Shown here: positions 7,048-12,727 of the stretch, piece after piece
Position numbering within the stretch: the stretch's first letter is position 1
Layout: every line of letters begins with the position of its first letter
Source: an uncultured Eubacteriaceae bacterium
GTDB lineage: Bacteria > Bacillota > Clostridia > Eubacteriales > UBA1433
Reading direction: 5' to 3'
DNA length: 12,727 bases
NCBI GenBank assembly: GCA_937914785.1
Contig: CALGIV010000183.1
Location: forward strand, 1-12,727
Notes under the pieces: model-generated
Told to the model about the DNA's origin: nothing
Databases searched by the model: none
What the model saw: the letters and a program-made list of their open reading frames with translations, nothing else
Made by a program: the position numbers and the translations under genes

Positions 7048-7846
7048 ATTGTATATAACGTTCGATATGATCGATCAATTCATCAAAGTCGTCGACGGTA
7101 AACCTTTGGCCGAGTGCAGCGATCGTATTTTTGGCATACTTGAGCAGGTTGCGGTATGCGCCCAGCAGCTCTTCGGTATCCAATTTAGCGGTCGCAGCGC
7201 GATAGCTGTCGTATGCAACGGCGGAGAGCTCTTTTTCCAGATTTCTCGTCGGATTTACCCAATGTTCCGTTTTGTTTTCCAGAAGCCTTAAGGATTGCAG
7301 ATAATATTTGCGCGCGTTATGCAGGCTCTCGAGTGAACGCGCATATTCGCCGCGTTTATAAACATGGAGCCCCAGCAGCAGTTCGTTTAAAAGGCTGTTG
7401 ATCAAATATGCCGCAATCTCCGGCGTTTGGCGGTCAGCCTGATAATGTGACAGCATTTGAAGCGCTTCTTTCAGCCGTCCCTGCCGGTCGTATAAGCACA
7501 TCGCATCGATATTCGGAAAGTAGCCTGTGCTTTTGAACGTGTTGATGATGTGCATTTCACTGTGATGTATAAAGTGAAATTCTCCGCGAATCAGATTCGT
7601 AAAGATGACGACCTCCGTGCCGTAAGAATTAAAAAAATGCGTATAGATTGGATGGATTGCAGCGATCCATTGTTTGGTATCGAGTGCTTTGTCGCTCTTG
7701 TCATCAAAGAAAATATAAAACTCAATATCAGAGTATTCATCTCCGCTGCCCTGGGTAAACGAGCCGTACATCATCACGGCGTCGATGCGCTCGTCCTTCT
7801 CGGCAGCTGCTTTTACGCGCTGAATCATCTCCTGTTGTCGAATCAT
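7046..7846 (-). CDS. Nucleotidyltransferase resembling lincosamide Lnu(B)/Lnu(F)
   Basis: A 266-residue cytoplasmic enzyme of the polymerase-beta nucleotidyltransferase superfamily. The core motif is MMYGSFTQGSGDEYSDIEF (25-43): the GS pair at 28-29, then D40 and E42 as metal ligands. From memory, this block, YGTEVVIFTNLIRGEFHF (75-92) and KRGEYARSLE (164-173) closely resemble plasmid-borne Lnu(B)-type lincosamide nucleotidyltransferases, which inactivate lincomycin and clindamycin by adenylylation. The length also matches (about 267). The C-terminal half is helical. The start has GGAGGAG 3-4 nt upstream and overlaps the methyltransferase stop by 4 nt (ATGA). The superfamily is clear, and Lnu-like membership is likely. 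Actual resistance is unproven, since chromosomal homologues may act on other substrates. No transposase or other transfer sign is nearby. Confidence 0.8.
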   Translation of the reverse strand: MIRQQEMIQRVKAAAEKDERIDAVMMYGSFTQGSGDEYSDIEFYIFFDDKSDKALDTKQWIAAIHPIYTHFFNSYGTEVVIFTNLIRGEFHFIHHSEMHIINTFKSTGYFPNIDAMCLYDRQGRLKEALQMLSHYQADRQTPEIAAYLINSLLNELLLGLHVYKRGEYARSLESLHNARKYYLQSLRLLENKTEHWVNPTRNLEKELSAVAYDSYRAATAKLDTEELLGAYRNLLKYAKNTIAALGQRFTVDDFDELIDHIERYIQ

Positions 7847-8688
7847 TTTCTCCTCCGTTTCTTATGCGCGACAGCGCATAGGGTATGGCTTTCTGCCTGA
7901 CAGGTTGCTCCGGCTACATCGCCGTAAAAATCAATATGCGCAAAGCCGGCTTGTTTAAGCTCTTCCTGAAGTTCTGTTTGGGTAAAATAGCGTTCCCAAA
8001 TGTTGTAGCATCGTGGCGCGTCGTTTGTTACGACGATGGCCTGATTTAACGTGATGTTGCCGTCAAAACGAAAAGTCGCGTGCAGGCAAAGGTGTTCTTC
8101 GGGGTGCCAGAAGCCTTCTGTCGGAAAGTAAGCATAGTGCTTTTGTTCCTCAATTGAGGCGTAGCGTTGTGTTGTAAATACATCAAAAATTAATACGCCG
8201 CCGTCTTTGAGTGCACGATAAATGTTTTTTAGCAGTGTAGAGCGGTCTTCCGGCGGCAACACACCGTAATCGCACCAGATGAGTGTGATGATGTCAAAAG
8301 CGTCTTCGTCATCGAGCGTTAAATAGTTCCGGCAGACATAAGTTGCCTGATAAGGCTTGCTCTCAATATGCTGTTGCGCGTAATCAATTGAACGTACAGA
8401 TAAGTCGATTCCCGTGACGTCGTAGCCCGCGATGGCAAACTTTTCTGCATAGATACCGGGGCCGCAACCCAAGTCCAATAGAATGGGATAATTTTTCGGT
8501 GTGAACTGTTCGGCGATCCAGGCGGCAGACCTGGCGACAAACTGATGGTTGCGCGTGGCGCCGTCGCTGGCAGGATTTAAATGTTCGGCGAGCATTCCTT
8601 TTGAAATGTGTGCGTCATCCCAGAACTTGTGTGAACTCTGTGCATACAACGTCGGCCGTTCTAAATAGGGTGCTAATTGCCCCAGCAT
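7843..8688 (-). CDS. Class I SAM-dependent methyltransferase
   Basis: A 281-residue protein with a Rossmann-type methyltransferase domain. Motif I is ILLDLGCGPGIYAEKF (69-84), the ribose-binding acidic residue is D95 in GIDLS, and the post-motif helix and strand include YRALKDGGVLIFDVF (157-171). The N-terminal ~65 residues (FWDDAHISKGML...) and the C-terminal ~80 residues flank the fold and probably define the substrate. AAAGGA precedes the start at a spacing of about 9 nt, and an extended -10 promoter lies further upstream. It is the first gene of a two-gene unit with the Lnu-like nucleotidyltransferase (4-nt overlap). The basic tail KKRRRK overlaps the next gene's ribosome binding site. 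The substrate is unknown; small molecules and RNA are both possible. Confidence 0.88.
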   Translation of the reverse strand: MLGQLAPYLERPTLYAQSSHKFWDDAHISKGMLAEHLNPASDGATRNHQFVARSAAWIAEQFTPKNYPILLDLGCGPGIYAEKFAIAGYDVTGIDLSVRSIDYAQQHIESKPYQATYVCRNYLTLDDEDAFDIITLIWCDYGVLPPEDRSTLLKNIYRALKDGGVLIFDVFTTQRYASIEEQKHYAYFPTEGFWHPEEHLCLHATFRFDGNITLNQAIVVTNDAPRCYNIWERYFTQTELQEELKQAGFAHIDFYGDVAGATCQAESHTLCAVAHKKRRRK

Positions 8689-8723
8689 AAAATCAAGTCC
8701 TTTCTTTGTGCTACTGTGGTTTT

Positions 8724-8732
8724 ATTATATCA
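8724..8732 (-). promoter_or_regulatory. Extended -10 promoter of the methyltransferase operon
   Basis: On the minus strand TGATATAAT is a perfect extended -10 (TGn-TATAAT), about 36 nt upstream of the start at 8688. The region 17 nt further upstream is a T run rather than a good -35, consistent with reliance on the extended -10. Confidence 0.55.
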
Positions 8733-8785
8733 AAGACGCCGCATAAAAAAAAGCGTAAAAAGTTTTCTGTTATGGGCATATGTGC

Positions 8786-8814
8786 TTGACATGGGTGCAG
8801 GCTTTGATTAGAAT
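8786..8814 (+). promoter_or_regulatory. Consensus promoter of nrdDG
   Basis: -35 TTGACA (8786-8791, perfect), 17-nt spacer, -10 TAGAAT (8809-8814, one mismatch). Transcription should start near 8821, producing a leader of about 300 nt that contains the cobalamin riboswitch. The strongest-looking promoter in the window. Confidence 0.8.
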
Positions 8815-8851
8815 ACATATTGTATAAAAGAACAATAATACATACTGTATA
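8812..8851. repeat. Tandem 15-bp palindrome-containing repeats at the nrdDG start site
   Basis: Two copies of a 15-bp word differ at one base: 8812-8826 and 8837-8851, 25 bp apart. Each contains a perfect ATACA-N3-TGTAT palindrome (8813-8825 and 8838-8850). The first overlaps the -10 and likely start site; the second lies at about +25. ACAATA (8832-8837) and TATTGT (8850-8855) add outer flanking arms. The layout suits paired repressor sites. NrdR, the general repressor of ribonucleotide reductase genes, is an obvious candidate, but the odd-length palindrome and the 25-bp period do not fit its known 16-bp box well. Confidence 0.5.
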
Positions 8852-8854
8852 TTG

Positions 8855-9012
8855 TGCAGGCGTTGTTTGAAAACAACAGGGAAGACGGGTGAGAATCCCG
8901 CGCAGTCCCGCTGCCGTATGGCGTGAGCTTTAAGGAAATAAGCCACTGAAACAATTCGTTTTGGGAAGGGAACTTAAAAGCGTTGAACGCTAAGCCGGAA
9001 GACCGGCCTGCA
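8855..9012 (+). ncRNA. Cobalamin (B12) riboswitch aptamer
   Basis: RNA leader element that binds a cobalamin, probably adenosylcobalamin. Closing stem P1: TGCAGGC (8855-8861) with GCCTGCA (9006-9012), 7 bp. Conserved core elements in order: a hairpin GTTGTT-tgaa-AACAAC (8862-8877), GGTGAGAATCC (8888-8898), GCAGTCCCGCTGCCGT (8902-8917), GCCACTG (8942-8948), GGGAAGG (8963-8969), and the B12 box AGCCGGAAGACCGGCCTGC (8993-9011). The order, spacing and near-consensus sequence match the Rfam cobalamin family. It sits between the promoter and nrdD with a terminator hairpin just downstream, so it should act in cis to lower nrdDG expression when B12 is abundant. Ligand subtype was not determined. Confidence 0.95.
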
Positions 9013-9063
9013 TCGATTGCGCCGGCCACGGAGTATGGCAAAAGCGGATAGCACAGGTTTTTG

Positions 9064-9090
9064 AGCCCATGTCTATTGGCGTGGGCTTTT
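9064..9090 (+). terminator. Riboswitch expression-platform terminator before nrdD
   Basis: AGCCCATG (9064-9071) pairs with CGTGGGCT (9080-9087), 8 bp including one T-G wobble, loop 8 nt, ending in TTTT with further T-rich sequence to 9102. It lies 52 nt after the aptamer and before the nrdD ribosome binding site, as expected for a transcription-attenuating riboswitch. An antiterminator should form from 9013-9071, but I did not resolve its pairing. Confidence 0.75.
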
Positions 9091-9117
9091 ATAATGATTT
9101 TTTATGGAGGCACGAAC

Positions 9118-11229
9118 ATGATTACGAAAGTACGCAAACGCAATAACGAAGTCGTCCCGTTTGAACAGGAAAAGATTGCCTGGGCAATTTATAAAGCGGC
9201 GGAAGCTGTCGGCGGCAGTGATTTTGAGCTTGCCCATCAATTGAGCGACGAAGTAGTTCGGCTCGTATCCGCATCGGGTACAACACTTGCCGATGTAGAG
9301 GAGATTCAGGATGCGACCGAAAAAGTCCTGATCGAAAACGGTTATGCCAAAACGGCCAAAGCCTTTATTTTATATCGTGAGAAGCGCCGCAGTGCCCGCG
9401 AACATAATGCGTTGATCGGCGCGACGATCAATATGTTTTCCGATTATCTCGATGATAAAGATTGGCAGATACAGGAGAATGCAAACACACAGAAATCGAT
9501 CAATGGGATGAACAATTACGTGCGTGAGACTTTTACAAAGCAATATTGGTTACACGAAATCTACCCGGTAGAGATTCGTCAGGCGCATATTGAAGGAGAT
9601 TTACACTTGCACGATTTGGGTTTTTTCGGCCCGTATTGCGCCGGATGGGATTTAAAACAGCTGCTCATTGAAGGGTTTGGCGGCGTGAGCGGAAAGGTGG
9701 AATCTTCTCCTGCAAATCATTTACGTTCCTTTTTAGGCCAGATCGTGAATTCGACATTTACGACGCAGGGTGAGACGGCCGGTGCGCAGGCCTGGTCGTC
9801 AATCGATACGTACTGTGCGCCGTTTATCTATTATGATAAAATGACAAAAAAGCAGGTCAAACAGGCCTTGCAGGAGTTTATTTTTAATATTAATGTGCCG
9901 ACGCGCGTCGGATTTCAGTGTCCGTTTTCAAACCTGACATTTGATATCGTCGTACCGCACACGCTGCGCGATGAGGCGGCGATTGTCGGCGGGCAGCTGA
10001 TGGAAAAAGCATACGGTGAATTTCAGGCGGAAATGGACTTGTTCAACGAGGCGTTTTGTGAAGTCATGCTGGAAGGGGATGCCAAAGGGCGTGTGTTTAC
10101 CTTCCCGATTCCGACGATCAACGTGACAAACGATTTCGACTGGGAAAGCTCTGTCGTCAACCGGTTTATGGAAATTACCTGCAAGTATGGCATTCCATAC
10201 TTTTCCAATTACATCAACTCCGACCTTTCTCCGGAAGACGCGCTGTCGATGTGTTGCCGCCTGCGCCTCGATACGAAAGAGTTGCGTAAACGCGGCGGCG
10301 GCCTGTTCGGCTCTAACCCGATGACAGGCTCCATCGGTGTCGTGACGATCAATTTGCCGCGGCTGGCATATCTGTCAGGCAGCGTCGTCGAATTTCGCGC
10401 ACGTCTGTGGCGTATGGTTAAATTGGCGAAGAACAGTCTGGAAATCAAGCGGAAGATTATTGAGGCGCAGACAGAGCGGGGAATGTATCCTTATTCGGCA
10501 CATTATCTGCGCAATATCAAGGAGCGTACTGACCAGTATTGGTATAATCATTTTAACACGATCGGCATCATTGGGATGAATGAAGCGTGTTTAAACTTTT
10601 TTAAAGATGGTACGGATTTGACGGATGAGAAGGGCCAGCAGTTTGCTGCCGAGACGATGCACTACCTTCGTGAGCTCATTGCGAATATTCAGGAGGAGAC
10701 CGGACATTTTTACAATCTGGAAGCCTCGCCTGCGGAAGGCACGAGTTATCGTCTGGCGAGATTGGACCGCGAGCAGTATCCCGAAATCCGCTGTGCAGGT
10801 ACGGAAGAAGTGCCGTATTACACGAATTCAACACAACTGCCCGTTGGCTTCACGGAGGATATCTTCGAGACGCTGGAGTTGCAGGACGAATTGCAAAGCC
10901 TGTATACGGGCGGGACGGTTTTGCACTTTTATCTGGGTGAGCGGATTGCCGATATTGAGGTCGCCAAGCATTTGATTAAAAAAATCTTTACGACATATAA
11001 ACTGCCGTATATCTCTTTGACGCCAACATTTTCCGTCTGCAACACCCACGGCTATATTGCGGGCGAACATTTTTCGTGCCCGCAGTGCGGCGCCGAGGCG
11101 GAAGTCTGGAGCCGCGTCGTCGGATATTTGCGGCCGGTGCAGCACTATCATAAGGGTAAACGGCAGGAATATGATGAGCGCTTAAAATATGTTATCGCCG
11201 AAGAAGCGCAGCAGGCGGCATGCGTATAG
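9118..11229 (+). CDS. nrdD: Anaerobic (class III) ribonucleoside-triphosphate reductase
   Basis: Oxygen-sensitive glycyl-radical enzyme that reduces ribonucleoside triphosphates to deoxyribonucleotides; it needs no cobalamin. The protein has 703 residues, normal for the family. The N-terminal ATP-cone allosteric domain is about 1-95 (KRNNEVVPFEQEKIAWAIYK). The catalytic barrel includes GDLHLHDLGFFGPYC (160-174) and a Cys pair C379-C380 in MCCRLRL, the likely region of the thiyl-radical cysteine. The C-terminal zinc site is C641-xx-H644 with C654 and C657 in CPQC. The glycyl radical is G669 in RVVGYLRP. TGGAGG sits 7 nt before ATG 9118; a longer reading frame from TTG 9061 would start inside the terminator hairpin and is rejected. 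It overlaps nrdG by 10 nt. Regulation: promoter, tandem palindromes, B12 riboswitch and attenuator upstream. Confidence 0.97.
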   Translation: MITKVRKRNNEVVPFEQEKIAWAIYKAAEAVGGSDFELAHQLSDEVVRLVSASGTTLADVEEIQDATEKVLIENGYAKTAKAFILYREKRRSAREHNALIGATINMFSDYLDDKDWQIQENANTQKSINGMNNYVRETFTKQYWLHEIYPVEIRQAHIEGDLHLHDLGFFGPYCAGWDLKQLLIEGFGGVSGKVESSPANHLRSFLGQIVNSTFTTQGETAGAQAWSSIDTYCAPFIYYDKMTKKQVKQALQEFIFNINVPTRVGFQCPFSNLTFDIVVPHTLRDEAAIVGGQLMEKAYGEFQAEMDLFNEAFCEVMLEGDAKGRVFTFPIPTINVTNDFDWESSVVNRFMEITCKYGIPYFSNYINSDLSPEDALSMCCRLRLDTKELRKRGGGLFGSNPMTGSIGVVTINLPRLAYLSGSVVEFRARLWRMVKLAKNSLEIKRKIIEAQTERGMYPYSAHYLRNIKERTDQYWYNHFNTIGIIGMNEACLNFFKDGTDLTDEKGQQFAAETMHYLRELIANIQEETGHFYNLEASPAEGTSYRLARLDREQYPEIRCAGTEEVPYYTNSTQLPVGFTEDIFETLELQDELQSLYTGGTVLHFYLGERIADIEVAKHLIKKIFTTYKLPYISLTPTFSVCNTHGYIAGEHFSCPQCGAEAEVWSRVVGYLRPVQHYHKGKRQEYDERLKYVIAEEAQQAACV

Positions 11230-11885
11230 CAGGGCTGCAAAAAAACAGTACGCTGGATTTTCCCGGCGTATTTTGTTGTGTGATCTTTACGGCGGGCTGC
11301 AACTACGATTGCTATTATTGTCATAATCGTGCCTTGATCACGCATCCGCCATTAATAGATAATGATAAAGTTCTGTCGTTTTTAGAAAAGCGTGTGGGTC
11401 TGATCGAGGGAGTCGTATTATCCGGCGGGGAGCCGACTTTGCAGGACGATGTTGTGGTGTATGCGTCGGCGCTCAAGCAGATGGGCTACAAAGTAAAGCT
11501 GGATACGAATGGCAGTCATCCTGACGTCGTCGAGGCGCTGTTGCGCAGTGCTGCGCTGGATTACGTAGCGTTGGACTACAAGGCGCCGTTTTCTGCTTAT
11601 CAAAAGGTCTGCGGCGTACCGGCCGATGGCATTTATGATACGCTCAGCCTGTTGACAGACTCAGGCGTTGCGTATGAGATTCGCACGACGATGATTCCGG
11701 AGATTACGCCGGCTGTCTTGCAGGAGATGGCCAGAGCCATTCCGGTTGTCGAAAGGTACGCATTACAACTATACCGCCCACAAGGCGATTCTTCGTTGGA
11801 GCAAGTGTTCTATGCACCGCCGCAATTACATGAATTGGCAAAACAAATCGAGCCTTTTCAGCCGAATGTATGCGTGCGGGCTTGA
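11220..11885 (+). CDS. nrdG: Anaerobic ribonucleotide reductase activase (radical SAM)
   Basis: A 221-residue radical-SAM enzyme that binds a [4Fe-4S] cluster, cleaves S-adenosylmethionine and installs the glycyl radical on NrdD. Cluster ligands are C27, C31 and C34 in GCNYDCYYCHN (CxxxCxxC); the SAM-binding GGE motif is SGGEPTLQ (68-75), with DTNGS (95-99) further on. It is longer than the short E. coli-type NrdG (about 150 residues) and resembles the pyruvate-formate-lyase-activase-like NrdG type, so assignment rests partly on its position. The start overlaps the nrdD stop by 10 nt, with a weak AGCAGGCGG upstream, indicating translational coupling and riboswitch control. A hairpin follows the stop. 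Confidence 0.93.
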   Translation: MRIAGLQKNSTLDFPGVFCCVIFTAGCNYDCYYCHNRALITHPPLIDNDKVLSFLEKRVGLIEGVVLSGGEPTLQDDVVVYASALKQMGYKVKLDTNGSHPDVVEALLRSAALDYVALDYKAPFSAYQKVCGVPADGIYDTLSLLTDSGVAYEIRTTMIPEITPAVLQEMARAIPVVERYALQLYRPQGDSSLEQVFYAPPQLHELAKQIEPFQPNVCVRA

Positions 11886-11919
11886 GCCCGTGCGATAAAA
11901 AAGCTTCTATTAAAAAGAA

Positions 11920-11943
11920 GAAGCGCGCTTTATCGCGCGTTTC
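11920..11943. terminator. Bidirectional terminator between nrdG and the patatin-like gene
   Basis: GAAGCGCGC (11920-11928) pairs with GCGCGTTTC (11935-11943): eight pairs with one mismatch near the base and a 6-nt loop. T-rich tails follow on both strands (TTTCTTTG forward; TTCTTCTTTTT reverse). It fills most of the 63-nt gap between two convergent genes. Confidence 0.7.
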
Positions 11944-11948
11944 TTTGA

Positions 11949-12727
11949 TTATCGGGTTAAATATTCCTGTAATGCGTCCTTTGATTTCTTCGCTGCTTCG
12001 TAGCCCAGTCGATAGACATCTAAAAGCTTTTCCTTGCTTTTTTCGATACGCCTGACATTGAGCGCCTCCGGCGGACGAATGACAAAAATGTTGCCTGCAA
12101 TTTCCTGTTCGGCGATGAAGTCCAGCGTTTTGTTATAATGCAAATGGCGGTTTATCATTTGCTCGACAAAAGCCGGATAGTCCCGATATTTTCTTTTCAG
12201 GTAAGAGCCCATCGTCATGGGGCCTTTGCGATAGCCATAATGCTGTGTGAGCACGACGATATGCTTTTTATTACCGCGCCTGATCGATTCGCGGATGGGG
12301 ATGGAATCGACGATGCCGCCGTCAAGATACGGTATATCGTTGATACAGACAAACCTGGATACCCCCGGCAGCGAACTTGAAGCACGCACATAGTGCATAT
12401 CGGTGCGCATATCCTGAACTTTCATATATTCGGCTTTACCGGTAACACAATTTGCCACAGTTGCATAAAAAGTGGTTTTGCTTTTTAAAAAAGCATTATA
12501 ATCGTAAGGGTTCAGCTTGTTGGGTATTTCATCATATACAAAATCTACACCGAACAGATCACCGGTTTTTAATACACTTGAAAAGCTGCAATAACGCTTA
12601 TCGTTTAAATAATCGATAGAGATGTTGAGCGCACGTTTATACTGTTCGGATAAGTAGCTGGTTGCATGGCAGGCTCCCGCAGACACGCCGATTAAGTTTT
12701 CGAACCAAATATTTTCTTCTAAAAAAT
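11949..12727 (-). CDS. Patatin-like phospholipase, YjjU-like (N-terminus beyond window)
   Basis: Partial gene; 258 residues are visible and the reading frame stays open to the right edge. The visible part begins FLEENIWFENLIGVSAGA, with the nucleophile elbow G-V-S-A-G; the catalytic serine codon is 12681-12683. The second dyad residue is the Asp in YLDGGIVDSIP, and RASSSLPGVSRF is the conserved block just before it. The missing N-terminus should hold the glycine-rich oxyanion loop (GGG-x-R/K-G). The C-terminal tail is rich in Lys, Arg and aromatic residues. Patatins are serine acyl-hydrolases acting on membrane lipids; the pattern resembles the bacterial YjjU group, whose physiological substrate is uncertain. 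A GTG at 12686 is inside the active-site motif and cannot be the true start. Confidence 0.9.
   Translation of the reverse strand, partial: FLEENIWFENLIGVSAGACHATSYLSEQYKRALNISIDYLNDKRYCSFSSVLKTGDLFGVDFVYDEIPNKLNPYDYNAFLKSKTTFYATVANCVTGKAEYMKVQDMRTDMHYVRASSSLPGVSRFVCINDIPYLDGGIVDSIPIRESIRRGNKKHIVVLTQHYGYRKGPMTMGSYLKRKYRDYPAFVEQMINRHLHYNKTLDFIAEQEIAGNIFVIRPPEALNVRRIEKSKEKLLDVYRLGYEAAKKSKDALQEYLTR

Noticed and set aside
7031..7900. Plus-strand reading frames opposite the nucleotidyltransferase
   Set aside because: They mirror a well-supported minus-strand gene, lack ribosome binding sites and resemble no family.
7046..8688. Recently acquired resistance island
   Set aside because: No transposase, integrase, flanking repeats or obvious base-composition shift is visible around the pair.
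8812..8851. Calling the tandem repeats NrdR boxes outright
   Set aside because: NrdR boxes are even-length 16-bp palindromes; these have a 5-3-5 structure and a 25-bp period, so only candidate status is justified.
8812..8851. CRISPR-like repeat
   Set aside because: Only two short copies with a 10-nt gap, sitting on a promoter; no array and no cas genes.
8808..9041. 77-residue minus-strand reading frame across the nrdD leader
   Set aside because: It is a chance frame opposite the cobalamin aptamer and operator repeats, whose structure explains the sequence.
9061..9117. TTG start for nrdD at 9061
   Set aside because: It lies within the riboswitch terminator region, has no ribosome binding site and adds 19 residues unlike the family; ATG 9118 has TGGAGG and begins with the ATP-cone sequence.
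12684..12686. GTG 12686 as start of the patatin-like protein
   Set aside because: It is the Val of the GVSAG nucleophile motif; the frame is open upstream to the window edge.

Overview
The window looks like ordinary chromosomal DNA from an anaerobic member of the Bacillota (Firmicutes). The support is an oxygen-sensitive class III ribonucleotide reductase pair, a CmpB-type membrane protein family typical of Firmicutes, a HAMP-less Firmicutes-style sensor kinase, strong AGGAGG-type ribosome binding sites and consensus sigma-A promoters. I cannot place it to class; Clostridia and Negativicutes both fit. I see no rRNA, tRNA, insertion sequence, phage gene or CRISPR array.

Left block (1-3702): a minus-strand set runs right to left. 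A small coiled-coil/zinc-ribbon protein is translationally coupled to the membrane AAA protease FtsH, followed after 106 bp by a CmpB-like membrane protein and a hairpin terminator at 20-48. It is divergent from a TetR-family regulator; the two promoters nearly touch in a 124-bp gap that also holds candidate operator half-sites. TetR ends at a strong 13-bp-stem terminator.

Middle block (3703-7047): after an AT-rich intergenic stretch comes a two-component system (OmpR-type response regulator plus HAMP-less histidine kinase, ATGA overlap). A DUF2271-type lipoprotein with its own promoter and a GNAT acetyltransferase follow. A hairpin terminator is shared with the convergent minus-strand pair: a class I SAM methyltransferase and a nucleotidyltransferase resembling the lincosamide-modifying Lnu(B)/Lnu(F) family, also joined by an ATGA overlap.

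Right block (8689-12727): the most informative part. A consensus promoter, two near-identical 15-bp palindrome-containing repeats, a cobalamin riboswitch and a hairpin terminator precede nrdD-nrdG, the B12-independent anaerobic ribonucleotide reductase and its radical-SAM activase. The inferred logic is that sufficient B12 switches off the B12-independent enzyme, presumably because a class II B12-dependent reductase is encoded elsewhere. A shared hairpin separates nrdG from a convergent patatin-like phospholipase that runs off the right edge.

I found no clearly new system. The best leads are the layered nrdDG control region, the coupled methyltransferase/nucleotidyltransferase pair, and the zinc-ribbon-FtsH operon with its divergent TetR. 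All readings are by eye; no alignment, folding or database search was run.
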